DNA of 64,000 bases from Thauera aromatica_A (GCF_023093595.1 NZ_JALLIK010000101.1:1-64000), one strand, 5' to 3'. Positions 16,850 to 25,899 are shown, counted from the first letter of the stretch. Notes: generated by a model from the sequence alone, not told the origin. Numbers and translations: made by a program.

Positions 16850-17782
16850 TCAGCGCGCGTCGCCGGGGCCCTGCAGGCGGACCACGCTGGCGCGCGCCTG
16901 CGGCAGCTCGGGCGGATCGAAGACGGTGTCGCCTTCGGCCACCGCCGTCTGCTGGGTCAGGCTGACGAAATCGAACAGGCGCGAGTCGGCCAGGTGCGAG
17001 GGCACGACGTTCTGCAGCGCGGTGGCGAGCGACTCGATGCGGCCCGGGAATTCGCGCGCCCAGCCCTGCAGCATGGCCTTGATCTGCTTGCGCTGGGCGT
17101 GTTCCAGTGAACCGCACAGGTTGCACGGGATGATCGGGTAATCCATCGCCCGGGCGAAACGGGCGATGTCGGCCTCGGTGCAGTAGGCGAGCGGACGGAT
17201 CACGACGTGGTTGCCGTCGTCGCTGACCAGCTTCGGTGGCATGGCCTTGATCTTGCCGCCGAAGAACAGGTTCAGGAACAGGGTTTCGAGCATGTCGTCG
17301 CGGTGATGGCCGAGGGCGATGCGGGTGGCGCCGATCTCCTTCGCGGTGCGGTAGATGATGCCGCGGCGCAGGCGCGAGCACAGCGAGCAGGTGGTCTTGC
17401 CCTCGGGGATCTTGTCCTTGACGATCGAGTAGGTGTCCTCGGTGACGATGCGGTAGTCGACGCCGATGGATTGGAAGTACTGCGGCAGGACGTGGTCGGG
17501 AAAGCCGGGCTGCTTCTGGTCGAGGTTCATCGCCACGATGCGGAAGTCGACCGGCGCGCGCTCGCGCAGTGCGAGCAGGCACGACAGCAGGGTGTAGGAG
17601 TCCTTGCCACCGGAGATGCACACCATCACGGTGTCGCCGTCGCCGATCATGTTGTAGTCGCCGATCGCTTCGCCGACGCTGCGCTCGAGCTTCTTCTTGA
17701 GGCGCAGGAACGTGTTCGAATGGCGGGCTTCGACTCCGCTTGCGGCGGAATGCGATTCGGCAGGAGCGGTGGCAGCGGTCAC
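16850..17782 (-). CDS. ttcA: tRNA cytosine(32) 2-sulfurtransferase TtcA
   Basis: A 310-residue cytosolic PP-loop enzyme that adds sulfur to C32 of certain tRNAs using ATP and an Fe-S cluster. The PP-loop CISGGKDSYTLL is at about residues 54-65; the cluster-binding cysteines lie in CSLCSRLRRG and in the later CNLCGS motif, giving the two CxxC pairs expected for TtcA. The GHHRDD motif of the family is intact. The start is a GTG at 17782 with GGAA upstream; the first 20 residues are a variable Ala/Ser-rich extension, so a later start is possible. It is convergent with the PsiF-family gene and preceded on the same strand by a pteridine reductase gene about 100 bases upstream. Confidence 0.92.
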   Translation of the reverse strand: MTAATAPAESHSAASGVEARHSNTFLRLKKKLERSVGEAIGDYNMIGDGDTVMVCISGGKDSYTLLSCLLALRERAPVDFRIVAMNLDQKQPGFPDHVLPQYFQSIGVDYRIVTEDTYSIVKDKIPEGKTTCSLCSRLRRGIIYRTAKEIGATRIALGHHRDDMLETLFLNLFFGGKIKAMPPKLVSDDGNHVVIRPLAYCTEADIARFARAMDYPIIPCNLCGSLEHAQRKQIKAMLQGWAREFPGRIESLATALQNVVPSHLADSRLFDFVSLTQQTAVAEGDTVFDPPELPQARASVVRLQGPGDAR

Positions 17783-17880
17783 GATGGGGTTCCGATCGAC
17801 GGGAAAAGGCGCGGAATTATACCCTCGGGGCGAAATTCAGGTCCCCTGCTGCGCAAGCTGCGACTCGGGCGGAGGTTCCT

Positions 17881-18636
17881 TCAAAGATGGGCGCTGCGCC
17901 CGCCATCGACGGCGATGATCTGTCCGGTGATGTAGGGCGCGTCGAAAAGCAGGAAGCGCACCGTGCGCGCGATGTCGGTGGCGCTGCCGATGCGCTTGAG
18001 CAAGGTGTGGTCGACGATGTACTGGCGTTCGGTGGTCGAGAACTGGCCGTCTTCGGGCCACTCGATCGGCCCCGGAGAAACGCCGTTGACCCGCACCGCG
18101 GGCGCCAACTCGACGGCCAGGGCGCGGGTGAGTCCGGCCAGCCCGGCCTTGGCCGCGCTGTACAGGGGGTACTGCGGCAGCGGACGCTCGGCGTGGATGT
18201 CGACGAGGTTGACGATGGCGCCGGCGCTGGCCTGCAGTGCCGGGGCCAGGGCCTGCGACAGGAACAGCGGGCCCATCAGGTTGGAGCCGATGAGCTCGTC
18301 CCAGGCGGCGCGGTCGATGCTGCCGACGGGGGTGGGGAAGAAACTCGACGCGTTGTTGACCAGGCCATCGAGGCGGCCGCCGAGGGCCAGCACGCGGGAG
18401 GCCAGTTCCTCGGCGGCGCCGAAGCGGGCGAGGTCGGCGCCGACGGTGAAGGCGGAGTCCGGGCGCCGGGCGTTGAAGTCGGCGGCGAGGGCGGCGGCGG
18501 CATCGGCGCTGTGGCGGTAGTGGAGAGCGACACGGGCACCTGCGGCATGGAGCTCGCGGGCGATGCCGGCGCCGACGCGGCGCGCTGCGCCGGTGACGAG
18601 AATGGTCGGGGTGGAGGAAGGAGAAGGAGGCGTCAT
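17881..18636 (-). CDS. pteridine reductase, short-chain dehydrogenase family
   Basis: A 251-residue cytosolic SDR. TGAARRVGAGIARELHAAG (about 14-32) is the NADPH-binding motif with the Arg seen in PTR1/FolM-type pteridine reductases. NNASSFFPTPVG is the family form of the NNAG motif, and YSAAKAG carries the catalytic Tyr and Lys. Such enzymes reduce dihydropterins, giving tetrahydromonapterin or tetrahydrofolate cofactors. The neighbouring methyltransferase gene is divergent, sharing a 194-base upstream region with it. SDRs are easy to misassign; the pteridine reductase label rests on the RRVG and SSFFPT motifs. Confidence 0.82.
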   Translation of the reverse strand: MTPPSPSSTPTILVTGAARRVGAGIARELHAAGARVALHYRHSADAAAALAADFNARRPDSAFTVGADLARFGAAEELASRVLALGGRLDGLVNNASSFFPTPVGSIDRAAWDELIGSNLMGPLFLSQALAPALQASAGAIVNLVDIHAERPLPQYPLYSAAKAGLAGLTRALAVELAPAVRVNGVSPGPIEWPEDGQFSTTERQYIVDHTLLKRIGSATDIARTVRFLLFDAPYITGQIIAVDGGRSAHL

Positions 18637-18791
18637 CGTGTGCGGTGTCCTGGGGAGGCGAAGCGTAGCGCGGCGGACAAGAGAGGGGGGCGGGCGCTGC
18701 CGCGGACGGCTGCATGGGTGGGGCCCGGCGCCAGGGCGGGGCGGGAAGTGGCCGCAGCGAAATCGCCAGCATGGACGATCGGGCCTGCCCT

Positions 18792-18797
18792 TACAAT
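18792..18797 (+). promoter_or_regulatory. candidate -10 element for the MidA-type gene
   Basis: TACAAT lies 33 bases before the ATG at 18831 in the divergent region between the pteridine reductase and methyltransferase genes. No convincing -35 is visible at 16-18 bases upstream. Confidence 0.35.
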
Positions 18798-18830
18798 CGC
18801 GGCTTCGTGTCGCACCGGACCCTTCTCCTC

Positions 18831-20006
18831 ATGTCTTCCCTGCCCGAACCGTCTGCCGATGCGCTCGCCCAGAGCGCCCGCCTGCTCGAATCCGTCGCTG
18901 CCGAAATCGAGGCCGCGGGCGGCTGGATTCCGTTCTCGCGCTACATGGAGCTGGCCCTGTATGCGCCGGGCCTGGGTTATTACAGCGGCGGCGCGCGAAA
19001 GTTCGGCCCCGGCGGGGATTTCATTACCGCGCCCGAGCTGACGCCGCTGTTCGGTCAGGCGCTGGCGGCGCAACTCGAGCAGGTGATGCGGGCGAGCGCG
19101 GCGCAGGTGATCGAAGTCGGCGCCGGCACCGGCCTGCTCGCCGCCGACCTGCTGCTCGAACTCGAGCGCCGCGGCTGCCTGCCGGAACAGTACGGCATCC
19201 TCGAGCTGTCGGGCGAGTTGCGCGCCCGCCAGGCCGACACCCTGGCGCAGAAGGCGCCGCGGCTGGCGGCCCGGGTGCATTGGCTGGATGCGCTGCCGGA
19301 GCGCTTTTCCGGTGCGGTGGTGGCGAATGAGGTGCTCGACGTGATGCCGGTGCACCTGCTGGTGTCGCGCGCCGACGGGCTGTTCGAGCGCGGAGTCGCT
19401 CTCGCCGCGGAGGGCGCGGGCGCTTCCCGGCTGTGCTGGGCCGACGTGCCCGCCGCCGGTGCGGTGCGCGCGGCCGCACTGGCGCTGGCGCTGCCGGCAC
19501 CGGCGGGCGGCGAATACGTCACCGAGCTCAACCTCGCCGGCCGCGCCTGGGTCGCGGCGTGGGCCGAGCGCCTGCAGGCGGGCGCGATGTTGCTGATCGA
19601 CTATGGCTATCCGCGCGCCGAGTATTACCTGCCGTCGCGCGCCAGCGGCACCCTGCTGTGCTACTACCGTCACCATGCGCACGGCGATCCTTTTCTGTGG
19701 CCGGGGCTCAACGACATCACCGCCTTCGTCGATTTCACCGCGGTGGCCGAGGCCGGGTTCGAGGCCGGCCTCGACGTGCAGGGCTACACCACCCAGGCCC
19801 GGTTCCTGTTCAACTGCGGCGTGCTGCAGTGCCTGGAGCGTCGCGGGCCGCGCGAAGGGGCGGATTACATCCGCGCCGCGCGCGCGGTGCAGCGCCTGAC
19901 CGCGCCGCAGGAAATGGGCGAGCTGTTCAAGGTACTGGCGCTGGGCCGTGGTCTGGACGGCCCCCTGCTGGGGTTCGCGAGCGGGGACCGGATGCATGCG
20001 CTGTAA
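18831..20006 (+). CDS. SAM-dependent methyltransferase, MidA/NDUFAF7 (DUF185) family
   Basis: A 391-residue protein of the family whose mitochondrial members (NDUFAF7/MidA) dimethylate an arginine of a complex I subunit. Visible motifs are the family N-terminal PFSRYMELALYAPGLGYYSGG and GPGGDFITAPELTPLFG, the SAM-binding VIEVGAGTGLLAADLL, the ANEVLDVMPV segment and LLIDYGYPRAEYY. The bacterial role and substrate are not established. The start at 18831 (MSSLPEPS) gives the usual length; the open frame continues upstream for 39 codons without family match. Divergent from pteridine reductase; convergent with the chemoreceptor gene, with a 9-bp GC hairpin in between. Confidence 0.85.
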   Translation: MSSLPEPSADALAQSARLLESVAAEIEAAGGWIPFSRYMELALYAPGLGYYSGGARKFGPGGDFITAPELTPLFGQALAAQLEQVMRASAAQVIEVGAGTGLLAADLLLELERRGCLPEQYGILELSGELRARQADTLAQKAPRLAARVHWLDALPERFSGAVVANEVLDVMPVHLLVSRADGLFERGVALAAEGAGASRLCWADVPAAGAVRAAALALALPAPAGGEYVTELNLAGRAWVAAWAERLQAGAMLLIDYGYPRAEYYLPSRASGTLLCYYRHHAHGDPFLWPGLNDITAFVDFTAVAEAGFEAGLDVQGYTTQARFLFNCGVLQCLERRGPREGADYIRAARAVQRLTAPQEMGELFKVLALGRGLDGPLLGFASGDRMHAL

Positions 20007-20016
20007 GGCCTTGCCG

Positions 20017-20041
20017 GCTGCCGGCCGCCGCCGCCGGCAGC
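20017..20041. terminator. hairpin between convergent methyltransferase and chemoreceptor genes
   Basis: Nine-base arms GCTGCCGGC (20017-20025) and GCCGGCAGC (20033-20041) with a 7-base loop, 11 bases after the methyltransferase stop. Without a T-run on either side, intrinsic termination is not assured. Confidence 0.35.
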
Positions 20042-20080
20042 CTCCGCCGCCGGGGACGCATTTTCTCCGACCGGGAAGAT

Positions 20081-22102
20081 TCAGGCGTTGAGCAGCGCCA
20101 TGGCGGGCCGCCGAACAGGGGCGCTGCTCGAATGGCCCTCCGGCAGCGCCTGCTCTTCGAGCCGGGCCTGGTCGAAGCGGAATACGCTCATCGAGCGCAC
20201 CAGTTCCTGCGCCTGCTCGTTGAGGCTCGACGCCGCCGCGGCCATTTCTTCGACCAGCGCGGCATTCTGCTGGGTGGATTGATCCATCTGGGTGATGGCC
20301 TGCCCGACATGGGTCACGCCGATGCTTTGCTCGGCGCTGGCGGAGCTGATCTCGCCCATGATGTCGGTGACGCGGTGGATACTGGCAACGACCTCCTTCA
20401 TCGTGTCGCCGGCGCGGTCGACCAGCGCGCTGCCCTGTTCGGTGCGCGCGACGCTGGACGTGATCAGCTGCTTGATTTCCTTGGCGGCTTCGGCGCTGCG
20501 CTGGGCGAGGCTGCGCACTTCGCTGGCCACTACGGCGAAGCCCCGCCCCTGCTCACCCGCGCGTGCGGCCTCGACCGCGGCATTCAGCGCCAGGATGTTG
20601 GTCTGGAATGCGATGCCGTCGATGACGCCGATGATGTCGGCGATGCGGCGCGCGCTGTCGCTGATGTCCTTCATGGTGGCGACCACTTCGAAGACGAGTT
20701 CCCCGCCGCGGGCGGCGACGGTGGAAGCGTTCTGCGCGAGGGTATTGGCCTCGCCGGCATTGTCCGCGTTCTGGCGGACGGTGGTGCTGAGCTGCTCCAT
20801 CGCCGCCGCGGTCTTTTCCAGCGCGCCGGCCTGCCTTTCGGTGCGCGCGGCGAGGTCGCCGTTGCCCTGAGCGATCTGTTCCGAGGCGATGGCGATGGCT
20901 TCGGCGCTGTGGCGTACGGTATGGACGATCCCGTGCAATGCGGACTGCATTCTCGCCATCGCCGCCATGATGCTGTGCGGATTGTGGCGGGAGGCCGGAA
21001 TGTCGCTGCCGAGATCGCCCTCGGCGACGGCGCTGGCAATGTCCACGACGACGCCGGGCTCGCCCCCGAGCTGGCGGGTGATGGAGCGCGCAGCCAGCAC
21101 GCCGACGACTCCGGCCGCGGCCGCCAGCGCCAGGAGGAATGCGATCAGCAGGTAGAGCTGGGTGCTCAGGCTCGAGGCTCGGGTTTCGAGCAGGGCTTCG
21201 AGCACGCCCATGGCTTCGTTGTTGAGCGCGACGAGGGCGTCGATCGCCTGGGTGAAGTGCGCGAAATAGGGTGCGGGAGGAGCGGTGAGTTGCGCTGCCC
21301 CGATGATGTCCGTGCCGGCCAGCTTCAATACCTGGCGGGTCAGCTCGGATGCTTCGCGGACCCGGGTGCCGAGGCGGTTCTTGATCAGGGGGTTCGCATG
21401 CGAGGCCTTGTCGAGGGCGAGCGTCATGCGCTCGAGTTCGCCGCGGGCGCGCGCCACATACACCGCCAGCTGCTGAAGGTCTGCGGTGCTGGCCGTCCCC
21501 GTCGTCAGCAGTGCGGCACCGGTGGCGCGTGCCTTGCCCAGCTCTTCGGTGAGGGTGGGCAGGGCGTACATCATCGCCAGGATCAGTTGCGAGCTGTCGA
21601 TTTCGGGGTCGCGCGACAGGCCGTAGGCATCGGACAACAGGTCCGTGGTCTGGAACAGCTCGTCGATCAGGGCGGTGTGCGCGGTGAAGCTTTGTGCCGG
21701 GTCGATGTCGCCGCCGGCAATCCGGGTGGTCAGGCTTTTCCAGCTTTGCCGGGCCCGGGCCCAGGTGGCCTCGATCGCCGGGTTGCCGAGATCCGCGCTG
21801 ATCAAGGGAGACAGGGCATCGATGGCCCGAGCGACCTCGATCTGTTTGGCTCCGCGCTGGGCTTGGGCCTCGGCATTGCCGTTGAGCGCCATCGACGTCA
21901 GGCCGCGGTGCTGCTGGGTGAGCTGGATCAGCGTCAGGGCCGCTTTCGAGGGGGCGGCGCCGCTCGCTTCGAGGCGCGCCGAGCGCATGCCGTCGGCCGC
22001 AGCCTGGACGAACAACAGGGTTGGCGCCAGCGTCAGCACGAGGGCCATCGCCCCGATCAGGCCGAACCGATGGCTGACTTTCAGTCTTTCGATGAAATCC
22101 AT
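20081..22102 (-). CDS. methyl-accepting chemotaxis protein with NIT-like periplasmic domain
   Basis: A 673-residue inner-membrane chemoreceptor. TM1 is near residues 15-35; a periplasmic all-helical domain follows with TQQHRGLTSMAL, reminiscent of nitrate/nitrite-sensing (NIT) domains; TM2 is near 315-340; then a HAMP segment and the long cytoplasmic signalling coiled coil. The hairpin tip, IIGVIDGIAFQTNILALNAA, is fully conserved, so coupling to CheA/CheW is expected. The C-terminus ends in MALLNA and lacks the NWETF-type pentapeptide that tethers CheR/CheB. The start at 22102 is preferred over 22132 because GAGGAA precedes it at a proper distance. Ligand unknown; no che genes are in the window. 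Confidence 0.87.
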   Translation of the reverse strand: MDFIERLKVSHRFGLIGAMALVLTLAPTLLFVQAAADGMRSARLEASGAAPSKAALTLIQLTQQHRGLTSMALNGNAEAQAQRGAKQIEVARAIDALSPLISADLGNPAIEATWARARQSWKSLTTRIAGGDIDPAQSFTAHTALIDELFQTTDLLSDAYGLSRDPEIDSSQLILAMMYALPTLTEELGKARATGAALLTTGTASTADLQQLAVYVARARGELERMTLALDKASHANPLIKNRLGTRVREASELTRQVLKLAGTDIIGAAQLTAPPAPYFAHFTQAIDALVALNNEAMGVLEALLETRASSLSTQLYLLIAFLLALAAAAGVVGVLAARSITRQLGGEPGVVVDIASAVAEGDLGSDIPASRHNPHSIMAAMARMQSALHGIVHTVRHSAEAIAIASEQIAQGNGDLAARTERQAGALEKTAAAMEQLSTTVRQNADNAGEANTLAQNASTVAARGGELVFEVVATMKDISDSARRIADIIGVIDGIAFQTNILALNAAVEAARAGEQGRGFAVVASEVRSLAQRSAEAAKEIKQLITSSVARTEQGSALVDRAGDTMKEVVASIHRVTDIMGEISSASAEQSIGVTHVGQAITQMDQSTQQNAALVEEMAAAASSLNEQAQELVRSMSVFRFDQARLEEQALPEGHSSSAPVRRPAMALLNA

Positions 22103-22423
22103 GGTTTCCTCGTCATATGGGAAGCGTTCCATCGGGAAGAGTGGCTGTATTCGCCGCGGATCCCGGGCTTTGAACCTGAATGCTATCTGAATGGCAGAGG
22201 TGAATGATTACCCGTCGGGGATGTTAAAACAAATCTAATTTGTTCGTCCATAAATGGATTGATTTGCCAGGCCGCCGGGAAGGCGGCCGCGAATGTAGCC
22301 GCTGTGTGTGACCATGTCATGAATCGATGGGGGCTTCCCGGCCCCAACCTCCGCCAGGAGGCGAGCTTGCGGGATCTCGCCGTCCGTCCCGGGGCGGCCT
22401 GCACGGAGGTTTCCGGGGCGGGC
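22103..22423. other. 321-base intergenic region with palindrome and small hairpins
   Basis: No gene is supported here. The chemoreceptor-proximal half is AT-rich and contains a perfect inverted repeat AACAAAT-CTA-ATTTGTT (22228-22244), a candidate regulator site about 130 bases upstream of the chemoreceptor start. The hydrolase-proximal half is GC-rich with hairpins at 22270-22288 (GGCCGCC/GGCGGCC, 5-base loop) and 22348-22361 (CCTCC/GGAGG), which may end the hydrolase transcript although no T-run follows. A flagellar sigma-28 promoter was looked for and not convincingly found. Confidence 0.5.
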
Positions 22424-23227
22424 TTACAGCCGGCGCTCGTCGAGCCAGCGGTCGATGTGGATGGCGACCTTTTCCCAGCCGCGCTCGAGCATCAGGCCGT
22501 GGCCCAGATCGGGGAAGATTTCGGCTTGGCGGCCATAGGTGACGGCGGTCATGCGCACCTGGTCGGGTGGGATCAGCGCGTCGTGGGCGGCGCCCAGGAT
22601 CAGCATCGGCACCTGGTGCATGCGCATCGGATGGGGCAGGTTGAACAGCGACATGTCCCAGATCGCGCGGTGCGATTCGGGCTGGCTGAGGCGGTAGTAG
22701 CGCCGCAGGTCGGCCGGAGCCACCGGCTGGTGGAAGAGGGCTTCGCGCAGGCGGTCGAGGTCGATCTCGCTGCCCGTCATGATGCGGTTGAGGTCGGCGA
22801 GCAGGGCGGGGCGCTTGAGCATCAGGCCGAAGGCCGAGCCCATCAGGCCCTGGGGCGGCACCGAAGACATTAGCACCGCAGCGGGGGCGTCGTACTGTTC
22901 GAGGTACTTCTGCACCACCATGCCGCCCATCGAGTGCCCCACGAGGACCGGCGGTGCCGGCAGGCGGGCGGCGACTTCGGCGACGTCGCGCACGTAGTCG
23001 TCGATCGAGTAGGTGTCGAGGTGGTCGCGGCGGCGGCTGCCGCCGTGGCCGGACAGCGACAGCGCGTAGCTGGTCCAGCCGCGCGCGGCGAACCAGGGCA
23101 GGAAGTGTTCGTCCCAGCACCAGGCGGAAACGTAGGCGCCGTGCACGAACAGCAGCGGGCTGGCGTGGGTCGGCTGTTGCGGTGCCCGGCACAGCACTTC
23201 CAGCTCGCCGAAGCGGGTCGAGTTCAT
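22424..23227 (-). CDS. alpha/beta-fold hydrolase
   Basis: A 267-residue soluble protein. The oxyanion region is LLFVHGAYVSAWCWDEHFLP, LSGHGGSRRR follows, the nucleophile elbow is LVGHSMGGMVVQ (Ser in GHSMG), the acid is in the AAHDALI segment and the catalytic His is in LGHGLMLE near the C-terminus, so the triad is complete. The substrate cannot be inferred; lysophospholipase- or carboxylesterase-like activity is likely. Its ATG overlaps the stop of the upstream glutathione S-transferase gene by 4 bases (ATGA), indicating translational coupling and perhaps a shared detoxification role. Confidence 0.82.
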   Translation of the reverse strand: MNSTRFGELEVLCRAPQQPTHASPLLFVHGAYVSAWCWDEHFLPWFAARGWTSYALSLSGHGGSRRRDHLDTYSIDDYVRDVAEVAARLPAPPVLVGHSMGGMVVQKYLEQYDAPAAVLMSSVPPQGLMGSAFGLMLKRPALLADLNRIMTGSEIDLDRLREALFHQPVAPADLRRYYRLSQPESHRAIWDMSLFNLPHPMRMHQVPMLILGAAHDALIPPDQVRMTAVTYGRQAEIFPDLGHGLMLERGWEKVAIHIDRWLDERRL

Positions 23228-23844
23228 CGCGGGACTTCCAGGCCGCGCTGCACCGCGGGGCGCGCGGCGACGGTGTCGAACCAGCGCTTCACGTTGGGAT
23301 GGCGGGCGAGGTCGATGCCCTGCCACTCGTGGCGCCGGATCCAGGGGAAAGTGGCGATGTCGGCGATCGAGTATTCGGCACCGGCGAGCCAGTCGCGCTC
23401 GGCCAGGCGGGTGTCGAGGACCTTGTACAGGCGCGCGGCCTCCTTCGAATAGCGTTCGATGGCGTAGGGCACGATGTCGGGGGCGAAGCGCAGGAAGTGG
23501 TGGGCCTGGCCCAGCATCGGTCCGATGCTGGCCATCTGGAACATCAGCCACTGCAGGGTTTCGTAGCGCGGCCGCGGTTCGGCCGGCAGCAGGCGTCCGC
23601 TCTTCTCGGCGAGATAGATCAGGATTGCGCCCGACTCGAACAGGGCGATCGGGGTACCGTCCGGGCCGTCCTCGTCGACGATCGCGGGAATCTTGTTGTT
23701 CGGGCTGATGGCGAGAAAATCGGGCGCGAATTGCTCCTCGCGGCGCAGGTCGACCTTTCGCACCGCGTACTCGAGGCCGAGCTCTTCGAGCGCGATCGAG
23801 ATCTTGTAGCCGTTGGGGGTGCCCCAGGTGTGCAGAGTGATCAT
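23224..23844 (-). CDS. glutathione S-transferase, nu-class/YfcG-like
   Basis: A 206-residue cytosolic thioredoxin-fold GST. The N-terminal MITLHTWGTPNGYKISIALEE segment with TPNGYK is typical of the YfcG/YghU (nu) class, which has disulfide-bond reductase activity with glutathione rather than classical conjugation. NNKIPAIVDEDG holds the cis-Pro, LFESGAILIYLAEKSG is the GSH-binding ES motif, and an all-helical C-terminal domain follows. The gene overlaps the hydrolase gene by 4 bases. The substrate is unknown. Confidence 0.85.
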   Translation of the reverse strand: MITLHTWGTPNGYKISIALEELGLEYAVRKVDLRREEQFAPDFLAISPNNKIPAIVDEDGPDGTPIALFESGAILIYLAEKSGRLLPAEPRPRYETLQWLMFQMASIGPMLGQAHHFLRFAPDIVPYAIERYSKEAARLYKVLDTRLAERDWLAGAEYSIADIATFPWIRRHEWQGIDLARHPNVKRWFDTVAARPAVQRGLEVPR

Positions 23845-23956
23845 GTACGTATCATGTTCTGGAAGTGTCGGCGGCGGCCTGCAGCGCTGTTTTCCGGGCC
23901 GGGAGCGAAAATGTCCGGCAATCGCCGTCGCGTTCGAGGATACCACCTCGGTGCGA

Positions 23957-25255
23957 TCATGCCGCGGGGCCGGTTTTGCCGCCGAACGGCGGGCTTGCGG
24001 GGGAGGGCGGCGCCTCGCCGCGATCCGGGGCGGAGGTGGCGTTGAGGGCGCGCACCGCGGTGACCCGGGCGGCATGGATGGCGTCGGCGATGCGGCTCTT
24101 GTCGGGACAACTGCGGGCGATCGCGCCAGCGTCGAGTGCGCGCACCGCCTGTGCGGCTGCGCGCCAGTGCGCCAGCGGCGGCCAGCTCGCGGCCCGCTCC
24201 GCGGCGGCGGCGCCGCGGCCGGCATGGTCGCAGGCGGCGGCCTGGAGCATCCGCTCAAAGCGCTCCGGACGGCGCAGGACGTCGCAGCGCTCGAGCAGCT
24301 CCACCACCGTCTGCGGGCGCAGCACGGCCACCTGGCCGAGGATGCCGTGTTCGCGCGCGACCATCTCGGCGAGTTCGCGGCACTCGGCCGGCGCCTTCAG
24401 GCGGATCGAGACTTCACGTGCGCGCCGCGCGCTGGCGGCTTCGTGGCCGTAGTGGTGCGGCAGGACGTGGGCGGGAGTGTCGCCCTTGCCGAGGTCGTGC
24501 AGCAGGCAGGCCCAGCGCACCGCCAGCGGCAGGGCGCAGGCGGCGGCCTGGTCGAGGACCTGCAACACATGCTCGCCGGTGTCGATCTCGGGGTGGTAGC
24601 GCTCCGGCTGGGGAATGCCGAACAGGCGGTCGAGCTCGGGCAGCAGGCGGGCGAGCGCGCCGCAGTCGCGCAGGCTGCGGATCATGCGCGAAGGCCGCGC
24701 TTCCATCAGGCCGCGGGCGAATTCCTGCCAGACGCGCTCGGCGACGAGGTGGTCGACTTCGCCGCGATCGACCATCCGGCGCATCAGCGCCAGCGTTTCG
24801 GGGGCCACGGTGAATGCGGTGAAGCGCGCGGCGAAGCGCGCCACGCGCAGGATGCGCAGTGGATCCTCGGCGAAGGCCGGGGAGACGTGGCGGAACACGC
24901 GCGCTTCGAGGTCGCGCACGCCGCCGTAGGGGTCGATCAGGCGGCCTTCCCCGTCGCGTGCGATGGCGTTGATGGTGAGGTCGCGGCGCAGCAGGTCTTG
25001 TTCGAGGGTGACGTCCGGTGAAGCGTGGCAGACGAAGCCGGTGTAGCCGTGGCCGGATTTGCGTTCGGTGCGGGCGAGCGCGTACTCCTCATTGGTTTCA
25101 GGATGGAGAAAAACCGGGAAATCCCGCCCCACCGGGCGGAAGCCTTGCGCGAGCATGGCCTCCGGGGTGCTGCCGACCACCACCCAGTCGCGGTCCTGGA
25201 CCGGCAGCCCGAGCAGGGCGTCGCGCACGGCGCCGCCGACGACGTAAGTCTGCAT
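23957..25255 (-). CDS. cca: multifunctional CCA tRNA nucleotidyltransferase with HD domain
   Basis: A 432-residue class II nucleotidyltransferase that adds and repairs the 3' CCA of tRNAs using CTP and ATP without a template. The signature GGAVRDALLG (7-16), catalytic carboxylates in QDRDWVVVG, RRDLTINAIA and the nucleotide-selecting segment EDPLRILRVARF are all present. The C-terminal half contains an HD phosphohydrolase motif, LLHDLGKGDT, as in E. coli-type CCA proteins with 2',3'-cyclic phosphodiesterase and phosphatase activity. The last 30 residues are Pro/Ala-rich and variable. Its ATG overlaps the stop of the upstream GST gene (TGATG), the last step of an slt-reductase-GST-cca run. Confidence 0.93.
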   Translation of the reverse strand: MQTYVVGGAVRDALLGLPVQDRDWVVVGSTPEAMLAQGFRPVGRDFPVFLHPETNEEYALARTERKSGHGYTGFVCHASPDVTLEQDLLRRDLTINAIARDGEGRLIDPYGGVRDLEARVFRHVSPAFAEDPLRILRVARFAARFTAFTVAPETLALMRRMVDRGEVDHLVAERVWQEFARGLMEARPSRMIRSLRDCGALARLLPELDRLFGIPQPERYHPEIDTGEHVLQVLDQAAACALPLAVRWACLLHDLGKGDTPAHVLPHHYGHEAASARRAREVSIRLKAPAECRELAEMVAREHGILGQVAVLRPQTVVELLERCDVLRRPERFERMLQAAACDHAGRGAAAAERAASWPPLAHWRAAAQAVRALDAGAIARSCPDKSRIADAIHAARVTAVRALNATSAPDRGEAPPSPASPPFGGKTGPAA

Positions 25256-25899
25256 CAGCCGTACAAGTCCTCTTCCGCAATCGACTCGGTTTCGGCGCGG
25301 GCCGCCGCGGCCCAGTCCTGCATGTGGGGGTTGGCGAGCAGGGTGGCGAGATAGTCGCCGGCGGCGCCCGCAGGCTTCACGCCGAAGGTCCGGAAGCGGA
25401 ACGCGACCGGGGCGAAGGCAGCGTCGGCGAGGCTGAAGGCGCCGAACAGGTAAGGTCCGCCCGCGCCGAAGCGGCTGCGGCAGTCGTTCCAGATCGCGCC
25501 GACGCGGGCGATGTCGGCGTCCACCTCGGGGCTGCGGCCGAAGCCGGTGTAGTCCTTGCGGATGTTCATCGGCATGCGCCCGCGCAGATTCTGGAAGCCG
25601 GAGTGCATCTCGGCGGTGACGGCGCGGGCGACGGCGCGCGCCGTGCCGTCGGCGGGCAGCAGCGCGGGGTTCTTTTCGGCGAGGTATTCGCCGATCGCCA
25701 GCGAATCCCAGACCGCGAGGCCGTGATCGATCAGGCAGGGCACCTTGCCCGAAGGCGAATGCGACAGGATGCGCTCGCGGCTGCCGGGGATGAACAGCGG
25801 GATGCGGATCTCCTCGAAAGTGAAGCCGCCCTCGCGCGCCGCCAGCCAGGCGCGCAGGGACCAGGACGAGTAGTTCTTGTTGCCGATGATCAGCTTCAT
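25255..25899 (-). CDS. glutathione S-transferase family protein
   Basis: A 214-residue GST-like protein. It begins MKLIIGNKNYSSWSLRAWLA, a variant with the SSWS sequence where the catalytic Ser is expected in several bacterial GSTs, followed by SPSGKVPCLID (cis-Pro) and WDSLAIGEYLAEK (GSH-binding ES-like DS pair). An alpha-helical C-terminal domain completes the fold. The function is unknown; maleylacetoacetate isomerase-like activity is not indicated. The start at 25899 is the family N-terminus; the longer frame upstream is a shadow. It lies 46 bases downstream of the NDUFA9-like gene and overlaps cca by one base. Confidence 0.82.
   Translation of the reverse strand: MKLIIGNKNYSSWSLRAWLAAREGGFTFEEIRIPLFIPGSRERILSHSPSGKVPCLIDHGLAVWDSLAIGEYLAEKNPALLPADGTARAVARAVTAEMHSGFQNLRGRMPMNIRKDYTGFGRSPEVDADIARVGAIWNDCRSRFGAGGPYLFGAFSLADAAFAPVAFRFRTFGVKPAGAAGDYLATLLANPHMQDWAAAARAETESIAEEDLYG

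Noticed and set aside
22103..22260. Flagellar sigma-28 promoter for the chemoreceptor gene
   Set aside because: A loose CAAA-N14-GCGAATA match exists but deviates too much from TAAA-N15-GCCGATAA.
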